DNA from: Burkholderiales bacterium
Lineage (GTDB): Bacteria; Pseudomonadota; Gammaproteobacteria; Burkholderiales; Burkholderiaceae
DNA length: 8,829 nt
Direction of reading: 5' to 3'
Assembly (NCBI GenBank): GCA_947371645.1
Contig: CANBQJ010000159.1
Span: forward strand, 1 to 8,829
How positions within the stretch are numbered: position 1 is the stretch's first letter; every line of letters begins with the position of its first letter. Under the pieces are notes generated by a model. The model made no database searches. It saw only the letters and a list, made by a program, of their open reading frames with translations, and was not told the origin of the DNA. This document shows, in pieces, positions 1-7,925 of the stretch. A program made the position numbers and the translations under genes.

Positions 1-249
1 GCGGGCGCCCTCGTCCTGGTGCTGCGCACGGCGGTGAATCTGACCACGGTCGCCGTGCCACATCATCCAGCCGGCCAGCACGACATAGAGCCAGGCCCCC
101 GCATTCCAGCCCAGGATCAGGCGGGTGACGGGGCGCATGCCCCAGGCCTGGGGCAGACACAGCAGGATGGCCAGCCCGGTTGCAGCGCTGGCCACCAGGC
201 GCGGACGGATGCGCACCTGCCGCACCAGACGGTTGACGAGTTTCACCAT
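1..249 (-). CDS. DUF1345 family membrane protein, N-terminal part (cut by window edge)
   Basis: The 83 visible codons read as the N-terminus of a small inner-membrane protein of the DUF1345 family, whose function is not established. A basic start (MVKLVNRLVRQVRIRPR) precedes a hydrophobic stretch at about residues 18-32, then the stretch RPVTRLILGWNAGAWLYVV at about residues 37-55, which I recognise as typical of DUF1345 and which begins a second membrane segment. A polar, charged segment with HRRAQHQDEGAR reaches the window edge; the RRA..QDEG pattern is also characteristic of the family. The ATG at 249-247 is the first in-frame start after an in-frame stop at 261-259, so the start is well bounded, although no good Shine-Dalgarno sequence precedes it. 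It lies 75 bp downstream of the MaoC-Pta gene on the same strand and may be cotranscribed with it. The family assignment is from memory of the motif and is fairly confident. Confidence 0.75.
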   Translation of the reverse strand, partial: MVKLVNRLVRQVRIRPRLVASAATGLAILLCLPQAWGMRPVTRLILGWNAGAWLYVVLAGWMMWHGDRGQIHRRAQHQDEGAR

Positions 250-273
250 GGGCTTGCGGTCACGGCCTGGCGG

Positions 274-294
274 CCAGCTTGTTCTCCAAGCCGG
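274..294 (-). other. Hairpin between the MaoC-Pta and DUF1345 genes
   Basis: In the minus-strand transcript, CCGGCUUG and CAAGCUGG can pair in an 8-bp stem (one G-U pair) around a 5-base GAGAA loop. It sits in the 75-bp gap after the MaoC-Pta stop codon and 25 bases before the DUF1345 start. No run of U follows, so it is not a standard intrinsic terminator. It could be a 3'-end stabilising stem, a processing site or chance. Confidence 0.3.
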
Positions 295-324
295 TGATTG
301 TGCCCGTGCAGGCCTGGCGCGGCA

Positions 325-1797
325 TCAAGGCCGCATGAACTCGACGTCTCGTGGCTTGCGCGGCACAGCGATCACCTTGGATGGCGGCTGCACGACAGGG
401 ACGGGCTCCGCCCCCGAATGGATCACGAGCATGGCCAGTGCGCAGGAGGCGACCTGGGCATGCGGGCCATCCGCCCGACCGCTGAGGATCAAGGGCACCC
501 GGGCACCCATCACGACACCGGCCACCTGGGCGTCGGCCATGTACTCCAGCTGCTTGGCGATCATGTTGCCCGCCTCCAGGTCCGGGGCGATCAGCACATC
601 GGCGAGACCGGCCACCGGCGACACCAGGCCCTTGTCCCGGGCCGCTTGCGGCGAGATCGCGCTGTCGAAGGCCAGGGGCCCATCCAGCAGGGCGCCGGTG
701 ATCTGGCCGCGCTCCGCCATCTTGCACAGCGCCGCCGCGTCCAGGGTGGAGCGCATCTGGGCACACACGGTTTCGACCGCCGCCAGGATGGCCACCTTGG
801 GCTGGGTGATGCCCATGGCGTGCGCCAGTTCGATGGCATTGCACACGATGTCTCGCTTGGCCATCAGGCCGGGCTCGATGTTCAGGGCCGCGTCACTGAT
901 CAGCAAAGGCCTGGGGTAGCTGGGCACGTCCAGCACATGCACGTGGCTCATGCGCTGCTCGCACCGCAGGCCCATGTCGGCGTCCAAGGCCGGGCCCATG
1001 AACTCGTCGGTGCTCAGGCTGCCCTTCATCAGCGCCTGCACCTCGCCATGGCGCGCCATCGCCACGGCCATGGTGGCCGCTGCGGCGGCGGTGGGCGCGT
1101 CCACCACCGTACAGGCCACCAGGCTGATGTCGGCGGCCTGGGCCATGGCACTCATCTGGCGCTGCGGCCCCACCAGGGTCGGCAGGATCAAGCCCATGGC
1201 GGCGGCCTCGACCGCACCCCGCAAGGCTTCTTCGCTGCACGGGTACACCACGGCCACGGCGATGGGGGCCAGCCCCTGGGTGAGCGCCAACAGCTGCTTG
1301 TAGCGCAGCGTGGCGTCGCGCAGGCGCACCTGCATGGGCTGCATGCGGGCTCGGCTGACCTTCTCGGTGGGCGCCAACACCAGCGCGGTCCCGGTGATGA
1401 GCTTGGCGCCCTGCTGGTCCGTGCACAGGCAGTCCAGGGTCACATGGTGGGTGGCCGCGTCCTTCCTGGCGACGGTGACACACACGTCCACGGTGTCGCC
1501 CACGTGCACCGGGAGCTCGAAGTGCAGGCTCTGGCCCATGTAGATGGTGCCGGGCCCGGGCAACTCGGTGCCGATCACCGTGGAGATCAGCGAAGCCCCC
1601 CACATGCCGTGGGCGATGATGCCGTGGAAGTGCGTGCTCTGGGCGTAGGCCGGGTCGACGTGCGCGGGGTTCACATCCCCTGACATGGCGGCGAACAGCT
1701 GGATGTCTTCGGCCTTCAGGGTGCGCACCAGGTGCGCGGTGTCCCCCACCTTGAGTTCGTCAAAGGTGTGGTTTTCGATCAGGTCGATGGCGGTCAT
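325..1797 (-). CDS. Bifunctional (R)-specific enoyl-CoA hydratase / phosphate acetyl(butyryl)transferase fusion
   Basis: This 490-aa cytoplasmic protein joins two enzymes. Residues 1-145 are a MaoC/PhaJ-type hot-dog hydratase, which adds water to trans-2-enoyl-CoA to give (R)-3-hydroxyacyl-CoA. The motif FAAMSGDVNPAHVD includes D41 and H46, matching the Asp/His catalytic pair of PhaJ, and is followed by HGIIAHGMWGASLIS. Residues from about 165 to 475 form a phosphate acetyl/butyryltransferase domain that exchanges an acyl group between CoA and phosphate, with VQALMKGSLSTDEFM at 253-267 and SDAALNIEP at 301-309. Length and order match the known 'enoyl-CoA hydratase/phosphate acetyltransferase' fusion family. 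The ATG at 1797 has AAGGA seven bases upstream. The gene is 91 bp after the reductase gene and no acetate kinase follows, although such fusions often sit beside ackA. A likely role is in short-chain acyl-CoA or polyhydroxyalkanoate metabolism; substrate length cannot be read from sequence. Confidence 0.93.
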   Translation of the reverse strand: MTAIDLIENHTFDELKVGDTAHLVRTLKAEDIQLFAAMSGDVNPAHVDPAYAQSTHFHGIIAHGMWGASLISTVIGTELPGPGTIYMGQSLHFELPVHVGDTVDVCVTVARKDAATHHVTLDCLCTDQQGAKLITGTALVLAPTEKVSRARMQPMQVRLRDATLRYKQLLALTQGLAPIAVAVVYPCSEEALRGAVEAAAMGLILPTLVGPQRQMSAMAQAADISLVACTVVDAPTAAAAATMAVAMARHGEVQALMKGSLSTDEFMGPALDADMGLRCEQRMSHVHVLDVPSYPRPLLISDAALNIEPGLMAKRDIVCNAIELAHAMGITQPKVAILAAVETVCAQMRSTLDAAALCKMAERGQITGALLDGPLAFDSAISPQAARDKGLVSPVAGLADVLIAPDLEAGNMIAKQLEYMADAQVAGVVMGARVPLILSGRADGPHAQVASCALAMLVIHSGAEPVPVVQPPSKVIAVPRKPRDVEFMRP

Positions 1798-1870
1798 GCG
1801 GGGATCCTTCTGGGCACGCCACGACCCTAGTGCATCAGGCCTGCCAAGTCCGTTCGGGAGCTCACACAGT

Positions 1871-1887
1871 GGCCTGACGCACAGGCC
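1871..1887 (-). other. Small hairpin just after the reductase stop codon
   Basis: GGCCTG and CAGGCC form a perfect 6-bp stem around a 5-base loop, starting one base beyond the stop codon of the FMN reductase gene (1889-1891). No U-run follows, so it is at best a weak or Rho-assisted end signal, or an mRNA 3'-end stabiliser separating the reductase from the MaoC-Pta gene. The rest of this 91-bp gap holds the MaoC-Pta ribosome-binding site and no convincing promoter. Confidence 0.3.
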
Positions 1888-1888
1888 C

Positions 1889-2446
1889 TCAAGCCGGGGC
1901 GCTTTGCTTGGACACCCAGGCCAGGTACTGCGTCACCCAGGTTTGCATGAAGCCCTTGTGATCAGGCCCGAAGCCGCCATCGGCGTCGAACAGGCCCTCT
2001 TTGGACTGCACAAAGGCTTCAGGCTGGCACATCGTGGGCACGTCCAGGCAGGCCAGCACATTGCGCAGGTGCTGCTGGGCCAGGGCCGTACCGGTGGCAC
2101 CGGGGGAGACCCCGATGATGCCCGCCGGCTTGCCCTTCCAGGCACTCTGGCCATATGGGCGCGAAGCGTGGTCCAGGGCATTCTTGAGCACCCCGGGGAT
2201 GGACCGGTTGTACTCGGGCGTGACGAACAACAGGCCCTTGCTGGCGCTGATGTCGGCCTTGAAGGCCACCACTGCCTCCGCCGGGTGGGCGTCGTCGTCC
2301 TGGTTGTAGAGCGGCAGCTCGCCCACCGAGACCAGCTTCGTCGTGTGGGTCTGCGGCACCAGCTTGACCAGGGCCTGGGCCAATTGGCGGTTGAAGGACT
2401 CGCGGCGCAGGCTGCCAACGATGACGGCGATTTGTTGAGTGCTCAT
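1889..2446 (-). CDS. NAD(P)H-dependent FMN reductase (ChrR/YieF-like flavodoxin-fold quinone reductase)
   Basis: This 185-aa protein belongs to the NADPH-dependent FMN reductase family, small soluble flavoproteins that reduce quinones, azo compounds, chromate or free flavin. The phosphate-binding loop GSLRRESFN is at residues 11-19. The flavin-contacting motif PEYNRSIPGVLKNALDH at 77-93 closely matches the PEYN-S-PG-LKNA-D signature of E. coli ChrR and relatives, and a GATGT turn lies at 117-121. The length is typical (about 180-190 aa). The frame is open for 16 more codons upstream, but I chose the ATG at 2446 because GGAGA (2456-2452) lies just upstream and the family N-terminus begins here with an Ile/Val strand. 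It starts 44 bp after the efflux permease stop and is probably part of that operon, suggesting reduction linked to export of toxic redox-active compounds. The actual substrate is unknown. A G-quadruplex motif occupies the upstream gap. Confidence 0.92.
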   Translation of the reverse strand: MSTQQIAVIVGSLRRESFNRQLAQALVKLVPQTHTTKLVSVGELPLYNQDDDAHPAEAVVAFKADISASKGLLFVTPEYNRSIPGVLKNALDHASRPYGQSAWKGKPAGIIGVSPGATGTALAQQHLRNVLACLDVPTMCQPEAFVQSKEGLFDADGGFGPDHKGFMQTWVTQYLAWVSKQSAPA

Positions 2447-2459
2447 GGCAATCTCCAGT

Positions 2460-2481
2460 GGGTGGGGATAGGGGTGGTGGG
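2460..2481 (+). other. G-quadruplex motif in the permease-reductase gap
   Basis: Four G-runs of lengths 3, 4, 4 and 3 (2460-2462, 2464-2467, 2471-2474, 2479-2481) are separated by loops of 1, 3 and 4 bases, so they satisfy the usual G3+N1-7 quadruplex rule. They lie on the plus strand, which is the template strand for the flanking minus-strand genes; the transcript itself would be C-rich here. The motif fills half of the 44-bp gap and lies 3 bases from the Shine-Dalgarno sequence of the reductase. Whether it folds in the cell is not shown. Confidence 0.55.
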
Positions 2482-2490
2482 CACGTTGAT

Positions 2491-3707
2491 TCACTCGTGC
2501 CTGAGTGCTTCGATCGGGTCCATCTGTGCAGCGCGCCTGGCCGGGAAGTAGCCAAACACCACGCCGATGCCCGCCGAGAACAGGAAGGACAGGAAGTTGA
2601 TGGCCGGGTTGAACAGGTAAGGGACCCCCATCACCATGGCCAGCACATAGGACGCGCAGGTGGCGATCACGATGCCCACCAGGCCACCCAAGGCTGCCAG
2701 GGCCACCGCCTCGATGAGGAACTGCATTAGCACTTCTCGCTCCAGGGCACCGATGGCCAGGCGCAAGCCGATCTCGCGGGTGCGTTCCGTCACGCTCACC
2801 AGCATGATGTTCATGATGCCGATGCCCCCCACCAGCAGGCTCACGGCGGCCACGGCGCCCAGCAGCATGGTCATCACTTTGGTGGTGCCTGACAGGGCAT
2901 CGGCCAGCTGCTGGGTGTCCAGCACATTGAAGTTGTCGTCGTCGCCCATGGCCAGCTTTCGCCGCTCGCGCAAGAGCTGCGAAAGGCTGGCTTTGAGGCT
3001 TGCGCTGTCGCTGCCGTCCGCCATGGAGACCAGCAAGGTGTTCACGGTGCGGGTGCCTGTGACCCGGCGCTGCAAGGTCCGCAAAGGCACGATGACCATG
3101 TCGTCCTGGTCGTTGCCCATGGCGCCCTGACCCTTGGCCTGCAAGATGCCCAGGACCTTGCAGGAGAACTGCTTGATGCGCAGCTGGGCGCCCAAGCCAG
3201 CCGCCCCTGCGGCGCCGCCGTAGAGCTCACGCCGGGCGGTTTCACCGATGATGCACACGGCCGAGCCCGCACGTTGTTCGTCGCTGCTGAAGAGCCGACC
3301 TGAGGCCAGCTTCCAGTTGCCCGTCTGGAACCAGGCGTTGGTGGTGCCCGTGACGCTGGTGGCCCAGTTGCGCCCATTGGCCACCACGGTGACGCCGATG
3401 CGTGCCTCGGGTGCGACGGCCAGCACCCCACCGATCTGATCGGAGATGGCCTCGGCATCGACCTCCTTGAACAAGGGCACCTGCCCACCGCCGCCACCCG
3501 GGCCTTGCCGCTGCCCAGGCCGCACCATCAGCAGGTTGGTGCCCAGGCTGGCGATCTGCATCCTCACCGCCACCGTGGCCCCGTTGCCCAGCGTCACCAT
3601 GGTGATCACCGCACTGACGCCGATGACGATGCCCAGGATGGTGAGGAAAGACCGCAGCAGGTTGCGGCGAATGGACCGCATGGCCAGGAACAAGGTGTTG
3701 AGCCACA

Positions 3708-3708
<1 letters not shown>
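2491..3708 (-). CDS. MacB-like ABC transporter permease (FtsX/MacB fold)
   Basis: This 405-aa inner-membrane protein is the membrane subunit of a MacB-type tripartite exporter. It shows the expected layout: an N-terminal membrane segment (about residues 20-41, after an Arg-rich start), a large periplasmic domain (about 43-275, MacB_PCD), and three C-terminal membrane segments (about 277-304, 330-358 and 368-389). The cytoplasmic loop VSVTERTREIGLRLAIGA after the second segment and the ending PARRAAQMDPIEALRHE are hallmark MacB features. A GPGGGGGQ linker at 69-76 is a flexible insertion. The frame is open far upstream, but the true start is the ATG at 3708, where the family N-terminus begins and whose A is the last base of the ATPase stop (TGATG). 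Unlike E. coli MacB, ATPase and permease are separate proteins, an arrangement also known from YknYZ-like systems. The transported substrate is unknown; macrolides, lipopeptides and siderophores are possible in this family. Confidence 0.94.
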
Positions 3709-4462
<754 letters not shown>

Positions 4463-4466
<4 letters not shown>

Positions 4467-5842
4467 GGTGGGGCGGCCTTCTGATCGGTGATCACCAACA
4501 TGCCCACCTTGAGGTCGCCCCCGACGATCTCGGTCATGCGGCCATCGCTGATGCCCGGCGTGACGGCCACCGCTGTGGCCACCCCCTCGCCACCGGCCGG
4601 CCACACCCAGACCTGGCGCGCACTGGCGGTGCTGGCGCCTGAAGCCGCAGACTTGCGCGTCCGGGTGTTGGCCAGGCGCGGCGTGAGGCTGGCCACCAGG
4701 CCCTTGCTGGCTGCACCCTGAGCCACCGTGCTGGCAGGCGAGAAGCGCAGGGCCGTGTTGGGCACCAGCAGCACGTCATGGCGCTGGCTGGCCACGATGG
4801 TGGCCGTGGCCGTCATGCCGGGGCGCAGGCTCAGGTCGGCGTTGTCGACGTCCAGGTAGGTCAGGTAGGTCACCACGTTGTCGGTGATGGTCGAGCCAAA
4901 TCCCACGCGGGTGATGCGCCCGGGGAAGGGGCGGTTGGCATAGGCGCTCACCGTGAAGGTCGCGGCCTGGCCCACCTTCACCGCGCCCACATCGGCCTCG
5001 TCCACATAGACCCACAGGCGCAACTTGCCGAGGTCTTCGGCCACGGTGAACAAGGTGACCGCTTGCAGGGACGCGGCCACCGCATTGCCGGGCTCCACCG
5101 TGCGGGTGAGCACCACACCGTCCGACGGCGCGCTGATGGCGGCCTTCGACAGGTTGATCTCGTCGGTGGACAAGGCGGCCTGCGCGTCCTTGACCCCGGC
5201 ACGGGCACTGGCACGGTCGCCCAGGGCCCGGGCCAGTGTGGCCAGCCCGACATCCATCTCTGTCTGTGCAGGCACCTTGCCACCCGACAGGCGCGCCACC
5301 TCTTGCAGACGGGTCAGCCCAGCGCGTGCCTCGACCACGGTGGCCGCGGTCTGATCGACCTTGGCGTGTGCCGCAGCCAGCGCCGCCTTGGAGCGCGAGA
5401 CCTGGTCGGTCAACTTGGAAGGGTCCAGCTCCACCAGGACCTGGCCTTTGACGATGCGGTCATTCACGTCGACGTTGACACGGCGCACCGTGCCCGACAG
5501 TTCGCTGCCGATGTTGATGGAACGTGTGGGTTGCAAGGTGCCGTTGGCCGTCACCGTGAACGTGAGGTCTCCCCGCACCACCGCCTGGGTGGTGTACTGA
5601 GGCGCGGCGCTGGCGGTGCGCCGGGCTTGCCAGTACGCCAGGCCTGCAGCCAGCGACAAGGCCAGCGCGATGCCCACCCACCACGCGGGGCGCCGGTACC
5701 AGGCGGCGCGAGGAGGATCGGCCAACAGTGCCGCAACGTCGGTGGGCGCCGGCTTGGGCCCGATGCCATCGTGGATGTCGCTTGCCGGTGCGGCGACGGA
5801 CACGGGCACTGCCTGGGCCCCATCGGGCGGAATGGCGCTCAT
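4463..5842 (-). CDS. MacA-like periplasmic adaptor (HlyD/RND membrane fusion protein)
   Basis: This 459-aa protein should bridge the inner-membrane ABC pump and the outer-membrane channel. A proline-rich cytoplasmic N-terminus (1-50) leads to one membrane anchor (about 53-70). Then come the first half of the barrel-sandwich/lipoyl domain (about 97-140, with SELSGTV and the VKGQVLVELD strand), an alpha-helical hairpin (about 143-235), the second lipoyl half (ISAPSDGVVLTRTVEPG, 236-252), a beta-barrel (about 270-350, VYVDEADVGAVKVGQ) and a C-terminal domain from about 355. An Ala/Ser/Arg-rich low-complexity segment at about 370-415 interrupts the last domain. The hairpin tip (about 178-196, with LSGGKVPAQTEMD) does not show the R-x3-L-x6-S motif used by AcrA and MacA to meet TolC, in keeping with a NodT-type partner. 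The start at ATG 5842 overlaps the lipoprotein stop by four bases, and the stop overlaps the ATPase start in the same way. Confidence 0.94.
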
Positions 5843-7371
5843 GGCGAGACCCCCGGTGCCGCATCACCCAGGCTCACGCGACTGGCTTCGTCCATGCCAT
5901 CTGCCGGCCAGCCACCACCCAGGGCCTTGTACAGCCGCACATGGCCACTGCTGAGCGCCGCGCCGGCACTGGCCACGGCATCCTGCGTGGTGAGTTGCGT
6001 GCGCTGGGTTTCCAGCACCGTCTGAAAGTCCACCAGCCCACTGCTGTAGCGCTGCCGCGCCATCTGGCTGGCGTTGGCTGCGGCCTCTGCTGCACGCTGC
6101 AAGCTGACCAGGCGCACGCGGGTGTCGCGCAAGGTCACCAAGGCGTCCTCCACGTCTTGCAAGGCCCCCAGGACGGTGGCCCTGTAGCTGGCCACTGCCA
6201 CGTCCAGCCCAGCCTGCTGGGCCTCAAGCTGTGCGCGCAAGGCACCGCCGTCGAACAAGGGCAGGGTCACTGCGGCCAGCAGGCTGCTGGCCACCGAGGC
6301 GCCGTCGCCCAGCGCGCCCAGGGTCAGTGCGCTCAAACCCAAGGAACCACTGAGCTGGAAGTTGGGTGCACGCGCCGCCTGGGCCTGGTCCACCCGCGAC
6401 AAGGCCGCGCTCACCTGCCACTCGGCCGCGCGGACATCAGCACGTTGGCGCAAGGTCTGTGCCGGCGGGCTCAGGCTCGCGCCTGATGCGACCTGCGGCA
6501 GGGGCGCCACAGAGCCCAAGGTGGCCAGCAAGGCGGCTGGCGGCTGGCCGGTCAGCACCGCCAGCGCGTGGCTGCTCAATTCGATGCCCGTCTGCAAGGG
6601 CGGCAGCAGTGCAGCGGTCTGCTCTGCGCCGGCCCGCGCTTGCTCGGCCTCCAACGCCGTGAGCAGCCCCGCCTGCCATCGCCATTGGGTGATCTGCAAG
6701 GTCTCCTGCTGGACCTGCAGGTTGTCTCGGGCGATCGCCAACCTGGCCTGCGTGTCGCGCAAGGTGATGTAGTCCAGGGCCACCTCGGCCGCGATCGAGA
6801 CCTGCACGTCGCCCAGGGTGGCGCCACTGGCCTGTGCCGTTGCATCGGCAACATCGCGCGCACTGCGGCGCATGCCAAACAGGTCTAGCTCCCAGCCAGC
6901 GTCCACGCCGACACCGAAGGCATTGTGGGCCGGCACCCCCGAGGACCTGGCCCGACCCGCCGATGCAGTCAGCCCCAGCGATGGCCACAAGGCCGCTGCC
7001 GCCACGTCGCGCAAAGCCCTGGCCTCATGCCAGCTGGCCTGTGCAGCCAGCACGCTGGTGTTGGCCGCCAAAGCCTGATCGACCAGGTTGACGAGCACCG
7101 GGTCACCAAAGATGGCCCACCAACGCGACAGCGCCTGCCCATCACCTGCTGCGCTGGCACCGGCTTGTGACGCTTCCACAGACCAGGCCACAGGCAGGCC
7201 ATCGCCGGTGCCTTGCGGCCTGGCTGTGAGGGCCGTGCCGCAGCCAGACAAGGCCACAGCCAGGGCCACAGACAAGGCGATGGACACAGTCGGCACCGAG
7301 GCCGCGCAGACAGGCCCGACAGGTTCACGGTGCTTGGTTGTTCCCTCGCGGGACACGGGCTGAAAGGTCAT
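5839..7371 (-). CDS. NodT-type outer-membrane efflux lipoprotein (OEP family)
   Basis: This 510-aa protein is the outer-membrane channel of the exporter. A signal sequence with a long basic n-region (R8, K13, R15) and a hydrophobic core at 28-41 ends in the lipobox L41-S42-G43-C44, so C44 should be lipidated. Mature residues include RWWAIFGDPVLVNLVDQAL at 83-101, typical of NodT proteins, followed by two OEP repeats (about 90-285 and 300-490) with long helices and the strand-forming segments FGVGVDAGWELDLFG and SSLLAAVTLPLFDGGALRA. Length fits the family (about 450-510 aa). It is the first gene of a four-gene overlapping set, whereas the channel gene is often last in similar operons. The ATG at 7371 has no good Shine-Dalgarno sequence; a run of eight G lies 16 bases upstream, and an out-of-frame 17-codon ATG ORF begins at 7378. 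No other in-frame ATG would leave a usable signal peptide. Confidence 0.94.
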   Translation of the reverse strand: MTFQPVSREGTTKHREPVGPVCAASVPTVSIALSVALAVALSGCGTALTARPQGTGDGLPVAWSVEASQAGASAAGDGQALSRWWAIFGDPVLVNLVDQALAANTSVLAAQASWHEARALRDVAAAALWPSLGLTASAGRARSSGVPAHNAFGVGVDAGWELDLFGMRRSARDVADATAQASGATLGDVQVSIAAEVALDYITLRDTQARLAIARDNLQVQQETLQITQWRWQAGLLTALEAEQARAGAEQTAALLPPLQTGIELSSHALAVLTGQPPAALLATLGSVAPLPQVASGASLSPPAQTLRQRADVRAAEWQVSAALSRVDQAQAARAPNFQLSGSLGLSALTLGALGDGASVASSLLAAVTLPLFDGGALRAQLEAQQAGLDVAVASYRATVLGALQDVEDALVTLRDTRVRLVSLQRAAEAAANASQMARQRYSSGLVDFQTVLETQRTQLTTQDAVASAGAALSSGHVRLYKALGGGWPADGMDEASRVSLGDAAPGVSP

Positions 7372-7386
7372 GCGCCATGGTGGGCA

Positions 7387-7394
7387 CCCCCCCC
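7387..7394 (-). repeat. Homopolymer of eight G (C on plus strand) upstream of the efflux operon
   Basis: A run of eight C on the plus strand lies 16 to 23 bases upstream of the first efflux gene's start codon, in its 5' leader. Such tracts can vary in length by slippage. No functional evidence exists beyond position. Confidence 0.4.
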
Positions 7395-7417
7395 GTCAAC
7401 GTCTGTACTGCGGCGCA

Positions 7418-7435
7418 CAGTGCGGCACCGCACTG
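7418..7435. promoter_or_regulatory. 18-bp perfect dyad, candidate operator in the divergent gap
   Basis: CAGTGCGG-CA-CCGCACTG is a perfect inverted repeat with 8-bp arms and a 2-bp centre. It lies 46 bp before the efflux operon start and 58 bp before the RcnB-like start, within a 122-bp region between divergent genes. The size and symmetry fit a site for a dimeric helix-turn-helix repressor or activator. No regulator gene is in the window, and I could not place convincing -35/-10 boxes in either direction (a weak TATGGT at 7456-7461 faces the RcnB-like gene). Confidence 0.55.
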
Positions 7436-7438
7436 AAT

Positions 7439-7451
7439 TGCGCCGGGCGCA
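7439..7451. promoter_or_regulatory. Second smaller dyad beside the candidate operator
   Basis: TGCGCC-G-GGCGCA is a perfect inverted repeat with 6-bp arms, three bases beyond the 18-bp dyad; their centres are about 18.5 bp apart. Its pure G+C arms are easier to get by chance in GC-rich DNA, so on its own it is weak. Next to the larger dyad it may be part of one control region. Confidence 0.3.
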
Positions 7452-7493
7452 GCCCTATGGTCGGCCACACCCATCCACACCTTGGAGTCCAAC

Positions 7494-7907
7494 ATGAAGC
7501 GCATGGCCATCCTGTGCACACTGATCAGCCTGACGTTCGCATCGAGCCAGGCCTGCGCCCAGGGGCACGAGCCCCAACGTGAACGCGATGACCGTGGGGC
7601 TGCACCGCATGGCGAGCAAGGCAGACCGCAGGAGCGACAAGCGCGGCGCGCCCCTCAAGGCCATGACCAGCGTGAGTGGGCGCGAGGAGACAGGCAGGAC
7701 GATCGGGGCGCAGGCCCACAGCACGCCTTTCGCCGTGGCGGCCGCCTGCCTGGGCACTACCAGCAGCGCCAGTACGTGGTGGACGACTGGCAAGCTCGCC
7801 GCCTGAGTCGCCCGCCACGCGGCTACCAATGGGTCCAGACCGGCAATGACTACGTGCTCGTGGCCATCGCCACCGGCATCATCCTTCAGCTGATGCTGAA
7901 CAACTGA
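7494..7907 (+). CDS. RcnB-like periplasmic protein (nickel/cobalt homeostasis family)
   Basis: This 137-aa exported protein ends in an RcnB-type domain. A signal peptide at residues 1-22 (MKRMAILCTLISLTFASSQACA) would be cut before QG. Residues 24-80 are a low-complexity, highly charged linker rich in Arg, Gln, Asp, Gly and His. The conserved core at about 80-137 includes GGRLPGHY, QYVVDDW, L-RPPRGYQWVQTG and DYVLVAIATGII, which are the hallmarks of the family. E. coli RcnB is a periplasmic protein affecting nickel and cobalt retention; most RcnB-like paralogues have no proven metal role. The ATG at 7494 is preceded by GGAG at 7484-7487 with good spacing, so I prefer it to the in-frame TTG at 7482. 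It is the only plus-strand gene here and is divergent from the efflux operon, sharing its upstream control region. Confidence 0.88.
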   Translation: MKRMAILCTLISLTFASSQACAQGHEPQRERDDRGAAPHGEQGRPQERQARRAPQGHDQREWARGDRQDDRGAGPQHAFRRGGRLPGHYQQRQYVVDDWQARRLSRPPRGYQWVQTGNDYVLVAIATGIILQLMLNN

Positions 7908-7925
7908 CCGGACGGAGGGACGGAT

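Noticed and set aside
298..1683. 461-codon open frame on the plus strand opposite the MaoC-Pta gene
   Set aside because: It is antisense to a clear two-domain enzyme, and its translation is rich in His, Gly and Gln with no recognisable domain. Long antisense frames are expected from GC-biased codon positions.
4467..4604. 46-codon upstream extension of the ATPase reading frame
   Set aside because: It overlaps the adaptor's conserved C-terminus; the ATPase family begins a few residues before its first beta strand, in agreement with the ATGA overlap start at 4466.
4778..6025. 415-codon open frame on the plus strand opposite the adaptor and lipoprotein genes
   Set aside because: It crosses two well-supported minus-strand genes and its translation is low-complexity (Gly, His, Arg, Gln) with no family motif.
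7455..7829. Minus-strand open frame of 124 codons across the RcnB-like gene
   Set aside because: The plus-strand frame has a signal peptide, a good ribosome-binding site and RcnB motifs; the minus-strand translation has no family features.
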